A stretch of DNA of 18,566 nt from Monoraphidium neglectum (lineage: Eukaryota > Chlorophyta > Chlorophyceae > Sphaeropleales > Selenastraceae). The notes beneath the pieces are model-generated. The model was not told where the DNA came from. It saw nothing but the letters and a program-made list of their open reading frames with translations, and ran no database searches. The stretch spans positions 1 to 18,566 of the forward strand of contig NW_014012874.1 in assembly GCF_000611645.1 (NCBI RefSeq). The letters run 5' to 3'. Positions 8,855-18,566 of this stretch are shown in pieces (positions within the stretch are counted from its first letter, which is position 1; the number at the start of each line of letters is the position of its first letter). The translations under genes and the position numbers were made by a program.

Positions 8855-10937
8855 AGTAGCTGCTCAAGTCTCTGGTGGATCTAAGGCGACTGACAGCGCC
8901 CGCTGGGGCCCTCGCTATCGCAAGTCAGGCCGCTCTCCACCGACGTCGAGACACGCTGCACTCAAGTTACTCGCAATGATTTGCCGACAATCATGTATTC
9001 TGGCAGACTTATCAACCTATGAACACACACAGGTACGCCGATCGTGCGTGGAACCCTGACGCCGCGCCCCCGCACAGGCGTTTAGCACGTGTCTTGTTAT
9101 TGAATAATTTCCTTGATCTTGATGAAAGATCAGAAGCACACGACCTGTACAACATGTCGTACGCCCTTGATAGCTGTCGTGGCCGGCCAGGCTTTGATCT
9201 TGTTGACGGCCACACGCGCACACTAGCGACTCTTGAGCCGGTCTCGTTTCCAATGTGGGTCCGAAAACTCTCGTTATATGCTATGCGGCTGCTTAGCAAC
9301 CGCAAATTTGGCGAGCGCCGAGGCGCACTTGCGCAAGGGCGAGTACATGAGCCCAGCTGCATGCCAACATGACAGCAGGGAGGAGCGTGTGCAGCTGCTG
9401 ACCACCCTCCACAGCTTGTCCCTCGCCGACGATGGTCTCGCCCTAGTACTACGGCCATGTGACCGCTGATGCTGGGAGCACCTGCTTTGGCAGCCCTGCG
9501 TGCGAGAACCTCAACCAAGTAGTGTTTGGCTACGCAATCATCCTTTGGTAATCCCACGGGGCGTTTACCGAGCGACATGCGACAGCAACAATGAAGAGGT
9601 CCTCATGCTCACAGACTGACGGTCCCTCTGCGCTAGGATGCAGCGGCCACAAATGCTCCCAGCTCGTCCACTGCAGCAACCTGCCTGGCTGCCACAAGCA
9701 GCCGTCGCCCCGGTCGGAAGCAACGCCCTGCAAACTGCACATTTATGTGTACGGCAGCGGCCGGGACCAGGCTGCATGGAAATTACACACGTCAAGCAAT
9801 GAATTTCTCATAGGGCTCCGCCGCTGCACGTGGAAGCCATGGCTGGGATCACGCCATACGTGTGTGCAAAACATTCGGTGTCAGCGGCACACAAATGGAA
9901 CACACCCACCTGCACCGGCACATGCACATACAGCTGTGCGCAATGAGAGGGCCAAAACAAAAAGTTTCCGCCAATAACCACTGGCATGGCCGCTGGCTGC
10001 AGGCATCGTGCTGGCGGCAGGCAGGCGCATGAATTTGCAGCAAATGAACAGCAGCAGGCAAGAGCGGAAATCGCCAACGGAAGCCAAGGGAGAGCCATCC
10101 TATGCAGTGACTTGATGCGTCTGGCGCGGCTCGTAAAATTGGATCCTGGGTCCATGATTGGCGAAGGGGTCTTGGCGCCCCTTGCTCCCTCTTCCCCGCC
10201 ACGGAAAATAGATGGTTTGCCAGTAATATGAATTATATTCTGCACGTCGAGTCATAACGAGTGACCTGGTGGTGGTGTCGCTTGCCAGATGCCTTGCCAG
10301 GTGCAGTGTGTGTGTACGCGTGTGCAGGAGCTGCTTTGGCAGTTGTGCGCAGCAAGAGCTCCACTGGAGCTTGCTCGCCTGTCGGCACACGTGGTAGTGG
10401 AGAAGCTGCAACCTAAACGCAGCGCTTGTGTTAGCGCTTGTCTCAGGTTCTACGTCAGCGTACCGCTCAAGCTTCGCGCGGTGGTGTGAGGACCCCTGCA
10501 CCACCCATCCCTGTCGCATCCGGTCGTTGTGTAGCGTTCTGCAGGCCGCACGCTACACGCTGTTGCTGCGCGCGTTGGGGCGCCACAGTGTGTGACCCTG
10601 GCCCCTCCGTTTGCCGTCAGCCACATGCATCAGGAAGATAAATAAGCAAATGCTTTGATCCGCATCATCTATGGCTTCACATTGGGTGCATTGTCCCACA
10701 GAACTCTTGGGATTGCAGCTCTGAACTTGGGAATGCGCGCCCTGCATGTTTTGTAGGGTGCAGGGGCAGGGGTTGCGATCAGAGCTATTGCAGGGCGTGC
10801 AGGGGCGCAAACAAAAGCAGAGGCAGCGAATACCCTTGCAGGGCGCCACTGGGTGAAAAGGGCGTGCACGGTGCAAGCCGTTTGCAGGAAGCAAGGTGTG
10901 CATTTGATAGGGTGAGAAATCATCTTGAATCCACCAC
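8855..10937. other. 2.1 kb intergenic region with no recognisable gene
   Basis: This lies between the start of the fusion gene and the lipase stop. It should hold the fusion-gene promoter and the lipase 3' UTR, perhaps with a further lipase exon (see the lipase entry). The plus-strand frame at 9019-9372 (117 codons) is less biased in composition than most, but I recognise no homology and give it no call. Short GCAGGGCG-type direct and inverted copies occur around 10735-10850. I see no RNA gene or mobile element. Confidence 0.5.
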
Positions 10938-13291
10938 TCACCAGACAAAGTCCATGTGACTGGTGGCGCAGGCGAGTGGCATACGGTTGTTCAGGGGGGG
11001 AGGGGCGGGGGTCAAATGGGAGGCCTCAGATACAAAATCTTGTCCACGCGTACATCAGCAAGGAAGTGAGCATGCACACACAGCGACCGCCTGCCAACCG
11101 GCCTCGCTGTGGCGTTGCTAGAGCGCTTCCACTGTTGTTGATAGCGGCATGCACAACCCAGCACGCCCATGTCAGGGCCTGGAGTCGTCGCCACAGACAT
11201 AGGGTTGATGAGAAAACATGACAATGCACGAATTAGGCCCAGCCGTGGACGGACCCTGACCCCTGCCCCCTGCCCCCTAAACCTCAGGATGCACTCACGC
11301 TGTGTCGTTCCACATTTCACGATACACGACTTTTGACCTCCACTCCCGCACCAGCCGGTCGACATCCGGCACTGTTGCCATGACGTCATTGTCACCTGCG
11401 CGGCCGACCGGCAGTTTAGGGTGTGCCGGTCTGGGGCTGTGCCTTGCGACAACGGATGTTTGCGCCTCGGCGCCTGCAGCCAAGCACTCGTGGCCCGGGG
11501 CCCCGCCCACCGGGATACCCCTGGCACACGACCCCGCCCGCGCTACGCTAGCTGGGCAGTGTGGCGTGGCGCCGCTCACCCTGGAAGATGGCGGCGGGCG
11601 CCGTTATCTGCCTCAGGTCGTATTCGGGCGGCGTCGTTGTCCCATACTTGGCCTGCCGGGGCGTCCAATGAATGGCATTGCAATATGGCGTGCTGAATAC
11701 ATCTTGAATACTGGCAGGCAGCCAGCCAGTAGCCAGAACACAGGGGAATCCATGCGGCCCTCGCCAAAGGCCAGGCGCAAGTGCAGCGGAGGCAAAGCAG
11801 AGGAGGGCACCCAGGCCGAAACAGGGGCGCGGCGGTGGGCCGGAGGGGAGGAGGGCTGGGGGCGGGGGCGTGGCCGCGCACCTGGTTGCAGGACTCCTGG
11901 AATGCCTTGCGCTCAAAACCGGGGGACTTGGCGCACTCTGTGCCGTAGTCCCACATGCGGAGGCCGCTGACGTTCGCGTAGTACTGCTGAGACCAGTGCA
12001 GCAGGTTGCGGGTCGCGACGCCGGACGCCCAGGTGACGGAGACACGCACAAGATCGTCGGGCGAGACGGCCGTGGAGGAGCCATAGAACTGCGGTGGTGG
12101 GGGGGGCGGGGTCCCATGTGAGCGGGGTCCCCGCGTGCAGAGTGCAAACGAGCGCGTTTTTGCTGCTCGGCCGCTTGGCATCAAACTTTGCCGCCTCACT
12201 TCGCGGCTGGGGCCTACATGCGGGCTGTCCAAAGTTGTTTGACCGGCGTTTGACCGGCCGGCCCCGCTCACCGCAAAGTTGATGAGGGCCGAGCAGAAGG
12301 CCGAGCGGACGCCCTCGTACTTGCAGCCGTTAGCCACCTGGTTAGACACGCGGTTCATCGCAAACTCGCCGACTCCCATATCCGCAAAGAGCTGCGTGCT
12401 GCGCGTCTTGACCTGCTGCCTGAGGAACGGCGCGGCGATGTACTGCACGTGCGTGACCGCCCCCAGCATCATCAGCAGCCAGATCTTCTTGTTGTACTCG
12501 GGCTTGGCCGCGAGCAGCATGACGGACAGCGTGCAGCCCTGCGAGTGGCCGATGAAGCCGAGCGATTTCTGGCCTGAGGTCTTGAGGACAAAGTCGATCT
12601 GGGATGGGAGGTCCAGGAGGGCCAGCTCGTCCATGCTGCGGTGCACAAGCAGCCGGGCAGAGATGGGCGCAGTGTACTATCAGGGGTGACAGTGGGGTGG
12701 GCTGGGCGGGGAGCCCATGCAAGGGCCAGGGGCGTGCCGGCGTGTTGATGACGCAAACCCCACGCCTCAGATCGCCCTGCGCCCGCCAAGCCGCGGCCGC
12801 CAGCGCGGCCGCCCCTGCAAGACGGGCTTTATTCCTAGGCGCTCGGCAGGGCCGCAGCTGCGCCGCAGCTGGTCTGAGCTGCTGCTGCTTTGTGTCTCGC
12901 TCGCGCTCGTGCTCTGCACAGCAGCAGGCGCGTTGACTCTGCACACCTGAACTCCCAGAAACCGTGTTCCAGCTGCGTGTAGTGGCGATTGCCACGGCTG
13001 TAGGTGTTGCCCCTCGTGTTGGCCATCCACACATCAAAGCCTGCGCCAGGCAAGCGTGGCAAGCCGAAATTGGACCGGCAACAACATATCTCGGGGAGCA
13101 TAGGCGCCTCAAACCGCGGGTGGAGGCAGGGTCGCCCAGCGGCCATGGCGGTTTGCGGGAGGGCCTGTTCACCAGCCCCACCATGCGCCAACCCTTCAGA
13201 AGCCGTCGCTGCATCAGCAGCGGCTGCATCAGGAGCGGCTGCATCAGCAGCGGCTGCATCAGCAGCGGCGGCGGCAGCAGCAGCGGCGGCG

Positions 13292-13383
<92 letters not shown>

Positions 13384-14063
13384 TCACTGTCGCTCACCCG
13401 CATCAGCCAGGTAGAACGCCATGCTCGACTCTGGGTCAAGCACCACGAAGCAGCTGCTCGCCAGGGTGATGCCGTGGTGCAGCAGCACCGCCGGCCGTGG
13501 CCCGGGGCGCGACGCGTTCCGGACGCCGTAGGGGATGCGGTATATCCGCAGCACCGCGCCGTCGGCCGTCTCGACGGGGTACGACTCCAAGGGGTAGCCC
13601 CAGGGCAGTACGAGGTCTGGGGGTGCGCAGGGTTGGAGGAGGAAGGGCACGGTGGCGGCCGCGCGGTGGGGCACGCAGCGAGGCGGGCGTGCTGCTGCGC
13701 GATTTTGCATGCAGCCGCGGCACAGCAGGCGTGCGTGGAAAGTGAGGATGCGCCATGTGAAGATGAAGATGCCGGCCTTTGCCACCGTGTGCACAAGCGC
13801 CTACCCTCCATCGACGCCGAAATTTGGTTGGGGTAGCCAAGAGCTGGCACGTCAGGATTCTTCAGCCCCGGCAAGGGGTCCGGGTGGCCACCCGCCTTCT
13901 GGCCTTTCGCCCAGCCGGTTTGGAGGCGGCGGTCGTAGGCATCATATGGGAATGGGTACTGTTGCAACCGGCGCGCACTCCCCTGCGCACTCGGCACTGC
14001 CGCGCGGGCCGCCGCCAGGAGCGGCGTGGCCAGGGCCACGAGCGCCAAAAAGGCACGTATCAT
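10938..14063 (-). CDS. Acid lipase (gastric/lysosomal type) with signal peptide
   Basis: Predicted exons: 14063-13805, 13616-13398, 13040-12947, 12635-12272, 12088-11882, 11652-11580, 11395-11299 and 10959-10938; 444 residues, GT-AG ends, phase kept throughout. The first 20 or so residues (MIRAFLALVALATPLLAAA) are a typical signal peptide, so the enzyme is secreted or vacuolar. The lipase-associated N-terminal region follows (YPLESYPVETADGAVLRIYR), then the oxyanion-side LLHHG, DVWMANTRGN, the nucleophile elbow GHSQG (S222), a Cys-containing cap region, the acid D409 within GDNDVMA, and H439 in HMDFVW. All three triad members are present. The family hydrolyses triacylglycerols and steryl esters at acid pH. 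Oddity: the TGA directly after HMDFVW removes the usual tail of about 18 residues, and it overlaps a strong GTGAGT donor (exon end 10942 instead), so a further C-terminal exon is possible. Confidence 0.9.
13207..13382. repeat. 15-bp minisatellite and about 25 uninterrupted CAG/CTG triplets in lipase intron 2
   Basis: About four copies of a 15-bp unit (GCTGCATCAGCAGCG and variants, 13207-13267) grade into mixed GGC/AGC triplets. A pure AGC run follows at 13306-13382 (77 bases). The whole tract lies in the intron between exon 2 (ending 13398) and exon 3 (starting 13040). The transcript carries CUG repeats that start within about 20 bases of the donor site. Confidence 0.92.
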
Positions 14064-15682
14064 TCCGGAAGACCTCCCCACTTGTCCCGTCCGCCGATTC
14101 GATTGGAGCGCTGCGTTCAAACGGGGTGTGTGCTTGGGCTGGTGCCCCCGATTCACGGCCTTTCTTGTACAGTTGCGAGCGTATAACGGCGAAGAAACCC
14201 TATATTAGGCGTTTTTTGGGTGCACTACCCGTGCAGCGGGCTACAGAGATAGTGACTGCCGGGTTTGCAGTCTGCGAAGTGTGGGCCTCACAGAGGGCAC
14301 GAGTGCATGTGAGCGGGGAAATTTTGGAGGACAGAAAGCGCACGTCATGTCTCACATTGGTACGGACACCTGTGCTCGGTTTTCGCTTGCTCCTGAAGAG
14401 CTGGTTACACCTGCAGGTTACCCCGCCTCCATTCATCCATGTTGGCTACGCCTCAAGACATATGCCTGGGGACGGCGACCAATACATTTGCTCACAACCA
14501 AGGACAGCCACCGGAGCTCATGGTCGGGCCTGACGGCGCCGGAGCTGCATTGCGCCTGCGTCTCCTTCCCGACCACTTCCTGCTCGCTTGTCCCAGGTGA
14601 CCAGGGGCCATGAAATTAGCACCCCCTGAAGGGTATCCCCGAAACATTCGACCTGAATTTGTGCTCCTGGTTGGAGCCAAAATAATGGATAATTTGCAAT
14701 CGTGAAGCAGACCCCGTTGCCATCGGTCGACCTTGGTGCCGTAAGCGGTTACTCATCGCGGCCACGTCACTGGTTGCCGAAGTGATCAGCCCGAACCCGA
14801 CTACGACAGCAAAAAAGTTGGTCGCCTGCCGCGACTGTCAAAGCATGCTTGATGGATTCAAACTGCATAGCGAGCCCTGCAGCACTCAATCCAGCGGGTG
14901 GCGCCTGGCCTGCCCGAATGCAACAGTGCACAGGAGCGACGCCTCGCATGCAGCAGGGGTGTAGCGGACTGCCAGACCGAAAGGAAGAGGGGCAACGGCT
15001 GTACGCCGTGAAGCCCGAGCTTGCCAATGCGTAGCACCAGCATCAAGCCACGCATGCCCAGCGTGATGAGTAGGAAGCGGAGGGTGCCAAAAGTGAGCAC
15101 CGCTACCAGGCTTTCTCATGCCCAAAAGCGGCAGTCGATTGGGAACTTCAGAAATTGCGCAGCAGCACCGGCTCAACCGGCCGCCCAAAGTTGCAACCAT
15201 GCCTCGCGCATTGAGGAAGAGCGGAGGCCCACACAGTCTTGATAGCTTGGTCGCTTGTCTAGGGTCTGCAACTCATGGCCGCCAAGGCTTTGACATCCAC
15301 GTTATAGGAACATATGAAAGGGGTGCGGTGCTTTGGTTCACGGCCAGCGCCGTAGGCCGGGCGGCCCCACACCAAACCCCAGCCAGCACTTGAGCCCCAC
15401 AGCAGGCGGTGGGTGGCCCTCTCCGGGCCTCGCAGATTGGAGCGCTGCCACAATATCGCAAGGCTCGCGCCCTCCGCTGCCCGACCGCATGTGCGAAGGC
15501 TCTTCCGCCGCTTGGACGTCCTCTCTGTCTCCCGGGCCTGCAACTCAACGCTGCATTGCCGGCACGTGCCTCCAGCAGCACCGCCGCCACCAGTGGTGGT
15601 ACCCTACGCAAGTCACATTAACGGGCATCTTGTGAACATGCGTTGGTGCCGGCGTCAGCCCGGCGTGCCGCCCGCGCTGATG
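14064..15682. other. 1.6 kb intergenic region with no recognisable gene
   Basis: This lies between the lipase start and the stop of the DUF1769-like gene. It should hold the lipase promoter and the 3' UTR of the upstream gene. A weak TATA-like stretch (CTAATATAGG on the minus strand) lies near 14198-14207, about 140 bases before the lipase ATG. The open frames found here on both strands overlap one another and show no family features. Confidence 0.5.
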
Positions 15683-18545
15683 TCACTGCATCAGCCCGAG
15701 GCTCCTCAGGCGGCCGCTGATGCTGCCAGACAGCGACCGCCCGACAGCCGCCATGGCGCTCGCCGATTTTGAGCGCCGCAGCTCCTTTGCTTTTGCGGCG
15801 TGCTCGTCGGGGTACAGAAGGCGCTCGTGCCACACCTGCATAGCAAGCAGGGGGCACGGGACGCAATGCGGTATGCTGACGTTCGCCCGTGATGCGTCTG
15901 ATCATGCACTTTCACTCCTTCAGGTGCATGCATCTGCGTGTGAGTGATCCTGCCGTTGGTAGGGTGTGCGTGGCGCAAAGCATTGGCACATGATAACTCC
16001 CCAACTCCACCCCCAGATCAATCATGGGAACGCATGCCATTGAAACCAAGCCCGCAAAAACCCGGCCCCCAATCCTCGCCCCACCATCGCCGCGTAAAGG
16101 TAGTCCCCGCTGTCCACGTCCTTGCACATCAGCTGCAGCGGGTTGGAGTGCAGCATCCTCGTCAGGTCGAACGACACAAACCCCAGCTTGGCGCTGTAGC
16201 TGGAGAAGCCCAGCAGCTGCGGCCCAGGGGGGCGCGGTGACGCGGGGCGGGCAGGAGGGTTTGTCAGAGAGGGGCCGGGTCGCTTTGAGTGCTTAGCTAG
16301 AGAGACTGAACACGCACCGGCAGAGGCATGCTCAGCAAGCTGTCCTGAGGATGGCCTGTGACATGAGGAACGGGCAGAGGAGCGCGAGCAGGCTCGCCAA
16401 ATCCTAGGTGGAGTCCCCGGTGCCCGCTTTATGAGGCTGCTCCACAACATCTGTGTGCGGCATGATGCATGATGACATCAGCATGACAACGCGGATGCGG
16501 AGATGACTCACGTCCTGCCAGAGGTGGAAGGTGTACACAAGATCTGTCTCGAAAAAGAGGCCGGCCGCGTTGTCCTCGTCGTCGCACCACTTACGCCGCT
16601 TGTCAGCAGACAGGGGGTGGCCCTTGCTGTCAGACAGCTGCGCGGCCAGCAGCCTGATTACAGAAAGGGTCGGGAGGGGTTTGAGGCCAATAATTTGCAA
16701 GGGCGCTTGGGGCTTGTGGGTGGGCAAACAAAGGCTGGGCGCGATAGATGGAGCAAGCCCTGAGGCAGCTGCGATAATGGGTCGGCACGCGCTGCCTGGG
16801 AGCTCTGAATCGAGGGAAGTGCACGGCGGTGGGCACACCGCTGCAGTGCGTGGAGGACACAAGCCGCCCGCAAGCGCCCCCACCTGCAGTCCTCCTTTGC
16901 CGTCCACATGTCGGGCTCCTCCCCCTCCCTGGCCACGTTGATCAGCTGGCACGCCGCGATGAGGGGGTTGAAGAAAGACGGGCGGTCGCCGTGGGCGTTG
17001 ACAATGGTCGTCTTGGACATGACCTGATCACAACATCGGCGCATTGGTTGGTATTAGTCAGGTCGACACAACAGGCATCTCGGATGGACAGACGCCGGCT
17101 GGCTGTACGCTTGGCTGCCGCTGGGCGTCATGAGTGGCGCCGGTGCCTGACTTGGTGCTGATCAAGACCTTATTTTGCTTCCCTATCAGCCCAGAACCCT
17201 GCAGGCCCCCGTTCCCCAAGCACGCTGCTGTGACCGGCCGCTCGCTCGCATGCAGCCTGGCTCCCAGTCCCAGCCGCCGGTCGCCTCAACAAAGCTGCGA
17301 CTGCAAACGCTGCATCATGCCCTTGAACAAACATCTCGCCACCCCCAAACCGCTCGTGTGTGTTTGGCATCAAACACACACAAACACACACACCCACACA
17401 ACACACACACACACACACACAACACATACACACACACAAGCACGCACACGTGCACACGCTGCGTGCGCGCTTAACGTGCCTTGCCGCAGGTCCGCAGCAT
17501 CTGCTCAAAGAACCACTCCACCCCAGAGCCCGCGGTGATCTCTGCATAATACTCCTGGCCTGTGCAGATGGCGGCCGCCCTGGTTTTTGTGCGGATGCAA
17601 GTGCGCGTGTATATATACGTGTTTAGTTGTGATTGTGTGTGGGTGCGTTAACGGGAGAAAAGGGCCCGTGCGTGCGCTAGTCTGCGAGTGGCCACCCCGC
17701 GCGACGCCGCAGATGTGGCGCGGCGTAATCAACACCGCGCCCGAGGCAACCAGCGCAGTGTTCCTCGCACACCTGACGCGCCGCTTGAACCTGCCCTGCG
17801 CCGCAGCGTGAACCAAGCGCTTCTTGCCCGCGAAGACCGAGGGGTCTGTTGTTGGCAGGTCATCCATGTGGACTATCAACTTGCCCTGGGAGTGCGGGTA
17901 CGAGTGTGGTTTCAAGGAGGACCGGTTGCTTGTCCTGACCGTAGCGGAGCTGAGGCTGTGGGGCCTTCGGCTCTGCGGTCACTCTGCGCCGCCGGTACAT
18001 GCTTTCGGGGGCAGTAGGCGGCTCCTGTTCCGCCCTCGTCCCCGCTCTACGGTAGTCACACGCATTTTGCACCACTTGCCCAGACACAGGACATTGCCCG
18101 ACGCCTTTTCCTGGTTTGACGCTCCTCCCAATTCCCTCGCCCCCGGCGCCAACACCCCTTCGCCGCTCGCCCGCTGCCGCCGCACCCGCCCGCTCCGCCC
18201 GCCTGCCGCGCGCACCCCAGCGCCGAGCGGGCAGGAGCCCCTCGCGCCCTGCCCCCGGCGCCCGGGGCACTACCCCACCTTGAACACGGCGCCGTCCACC
18301 TCTATCACGCCCCCGTTGATGTTCAGCTGCTGCTGGGGGTCCGCCGACCCGTTGAATCGGAAGCCGCCCACCACGGGGTTTGGTGTCACCGCAACCGGGT
18401 AGTGGGGTGACGCGGAGATCGCCTCCAGGGAGGGCATCGCCGGGCGGATGTGGGGCATCACGTTGGCGGCGCAGCTGCGGGGGATGATCGCCCAGGGGTT
18501 CTTGTGGACGCCAGGGGCGCTGGGGGGCGGCGTCACCGCGGGCAT
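15683..18545 (-). CDS. DUF1769-like protein of unknown function, start uncertain
   Basis: Predicted exons: 18545-18279, 17885-17771, 17559-17480, 17023-16884, 16653-16512, 16216-16085 and 15835-15683; 342 residues counted from the ATG at 18545. The frame is open to the window edge, so the true start may lie outside. Visible blocks: PHIRPAMPSLEAI (31-43), FAGKKRL then QGRFKRRV (about 108-126), EYYAEITAG then VEWFFEQML (130-149), GDRPSFFNPLIAA (166-178), GEEPD, TDLVYTFHLWQD (237-248), FVSFDL with NPLQLM (261-278) and VWHERLLYP (293-301). This order recalls the DUF1769 family of fungi and algae; I base that on memory. It has no signal peptide or clear membrane span. The last 30 residues are Ser/Arg/Lys-rich. 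The third intron appears to use a GC donor (AAG|GCACGT). The exon 2/3 junction (T|GTGCGA) was chosen to keep frame over the neighbouring AG|GTGTGC. The molecular role is unknown. Confidence 0.78.
17368..17455. repeat. CA/TG microsatellite in intron 3 of the DUF1769-like gene
   Basis: Nearly continuous CA dinucleotides on the plus strand, with a few interruptions, lie within the intron between exon 3 (ending 17480) and exon 4 (starting 17023). The transcript is therefore UG-rich here. Confidence 0.85.
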
Positions 18546-18566
18546 GCCGGGGCCGCCGGCCTGAGG

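Noticed and set aside
9019..9372. 117-codon plus-strand open frame in the gap before the fusion gene
   Set aside because: Composition is fairly protein-like, but I recognise no motif, and frames of this length are expected by chance at this GC content.
13207..13382. CRISPR-like regular repeats
   Set aside because: The units are contiguous with no unique spacers. It is a microsatellite and minisatellite in a eukaryotic intron.
12964..13836. Plus-strand frames encoding poly-Ser or poly-Ala through the repeat
   Set aside because: Any frame over a CAG tract gives a homopolymer. These are antisense to lipase exons and have no non-repeat homology.
12342..14156. 604-codon minus-strand open frame
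   Set aside because: It starts with lipase exon 1 but then reads through introns, including the CTG repeat as poly-Leu, and leaves the lipase frame. The spliced model explains every conserved block.
1..18566. tRNA or rRNA genes
   Set aside because: I found no GGTTCGAAT-type T-loop with a matching acceptor stem on either strand and no rRNA core motif. A covariance-model search would be the decisive test.

Overview
The window looks like nuclear DNA of a green alga (Chlorophyta). Base composition is GC-rich. The four recognisable genes are broken by short introns with GT-AG ends and several GC-AG ends. Low-complexity Gly/Ala runs, CAG and CA microsatellites, and a TGTAA polyadenylation-type motif fit the same group. 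I cannot name the species. All four genes lie on the minus strand, so transcription runs from high to low coordinates. I joined the exons by hand, using family homology and codon phase across each junction.

Layout from low to high coordinates. (1) 879-1790: EMC8/EMC9-like subunit of the ER membrane protein complex, 2 exons. (2) 4450-8854: a 10-exon gene with a predicted product of 550 residues. Its N-terminal half is a fatty acid hydroxylase / sterol desaturase domain with all three histidine boxes. Its C-terminal half is a DGAT2-type acyltransferase. This fusion is the most interesting object in the window. The acyltransferase half has QPWG where DGAT2 enzymes normally have HPHG (EPHS in plants), and it contains no methionine in any exon. 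(3) 10938-14063: an 8-exon secreted or lysosomal acid-lipase-type alpha/beta hydrolase with a signal peptide and an intact Ser-Asp-His triad. Its second intron holds a long CAG/CTG tract. (4) 15683-18545: a 7-exon protein resembling the DUF1769 family, possibly continuing past the right edge.

The gaps (1-878, 1791-4449, 8855-10937, 14064-15682) show no protein or RNA gene that I can support. They presumably hold 3' UTRs and promoters.

Three of the four genes point to the ER or to lipid metabolism: membrane-protein insertion (EMC), lipid oxidation plus acyl transfer (fusion), and neutral-lipid hydrolysis (lipase). That they form a functional neighbourhood is inference. Nothing in the sequence shows co-regulation.
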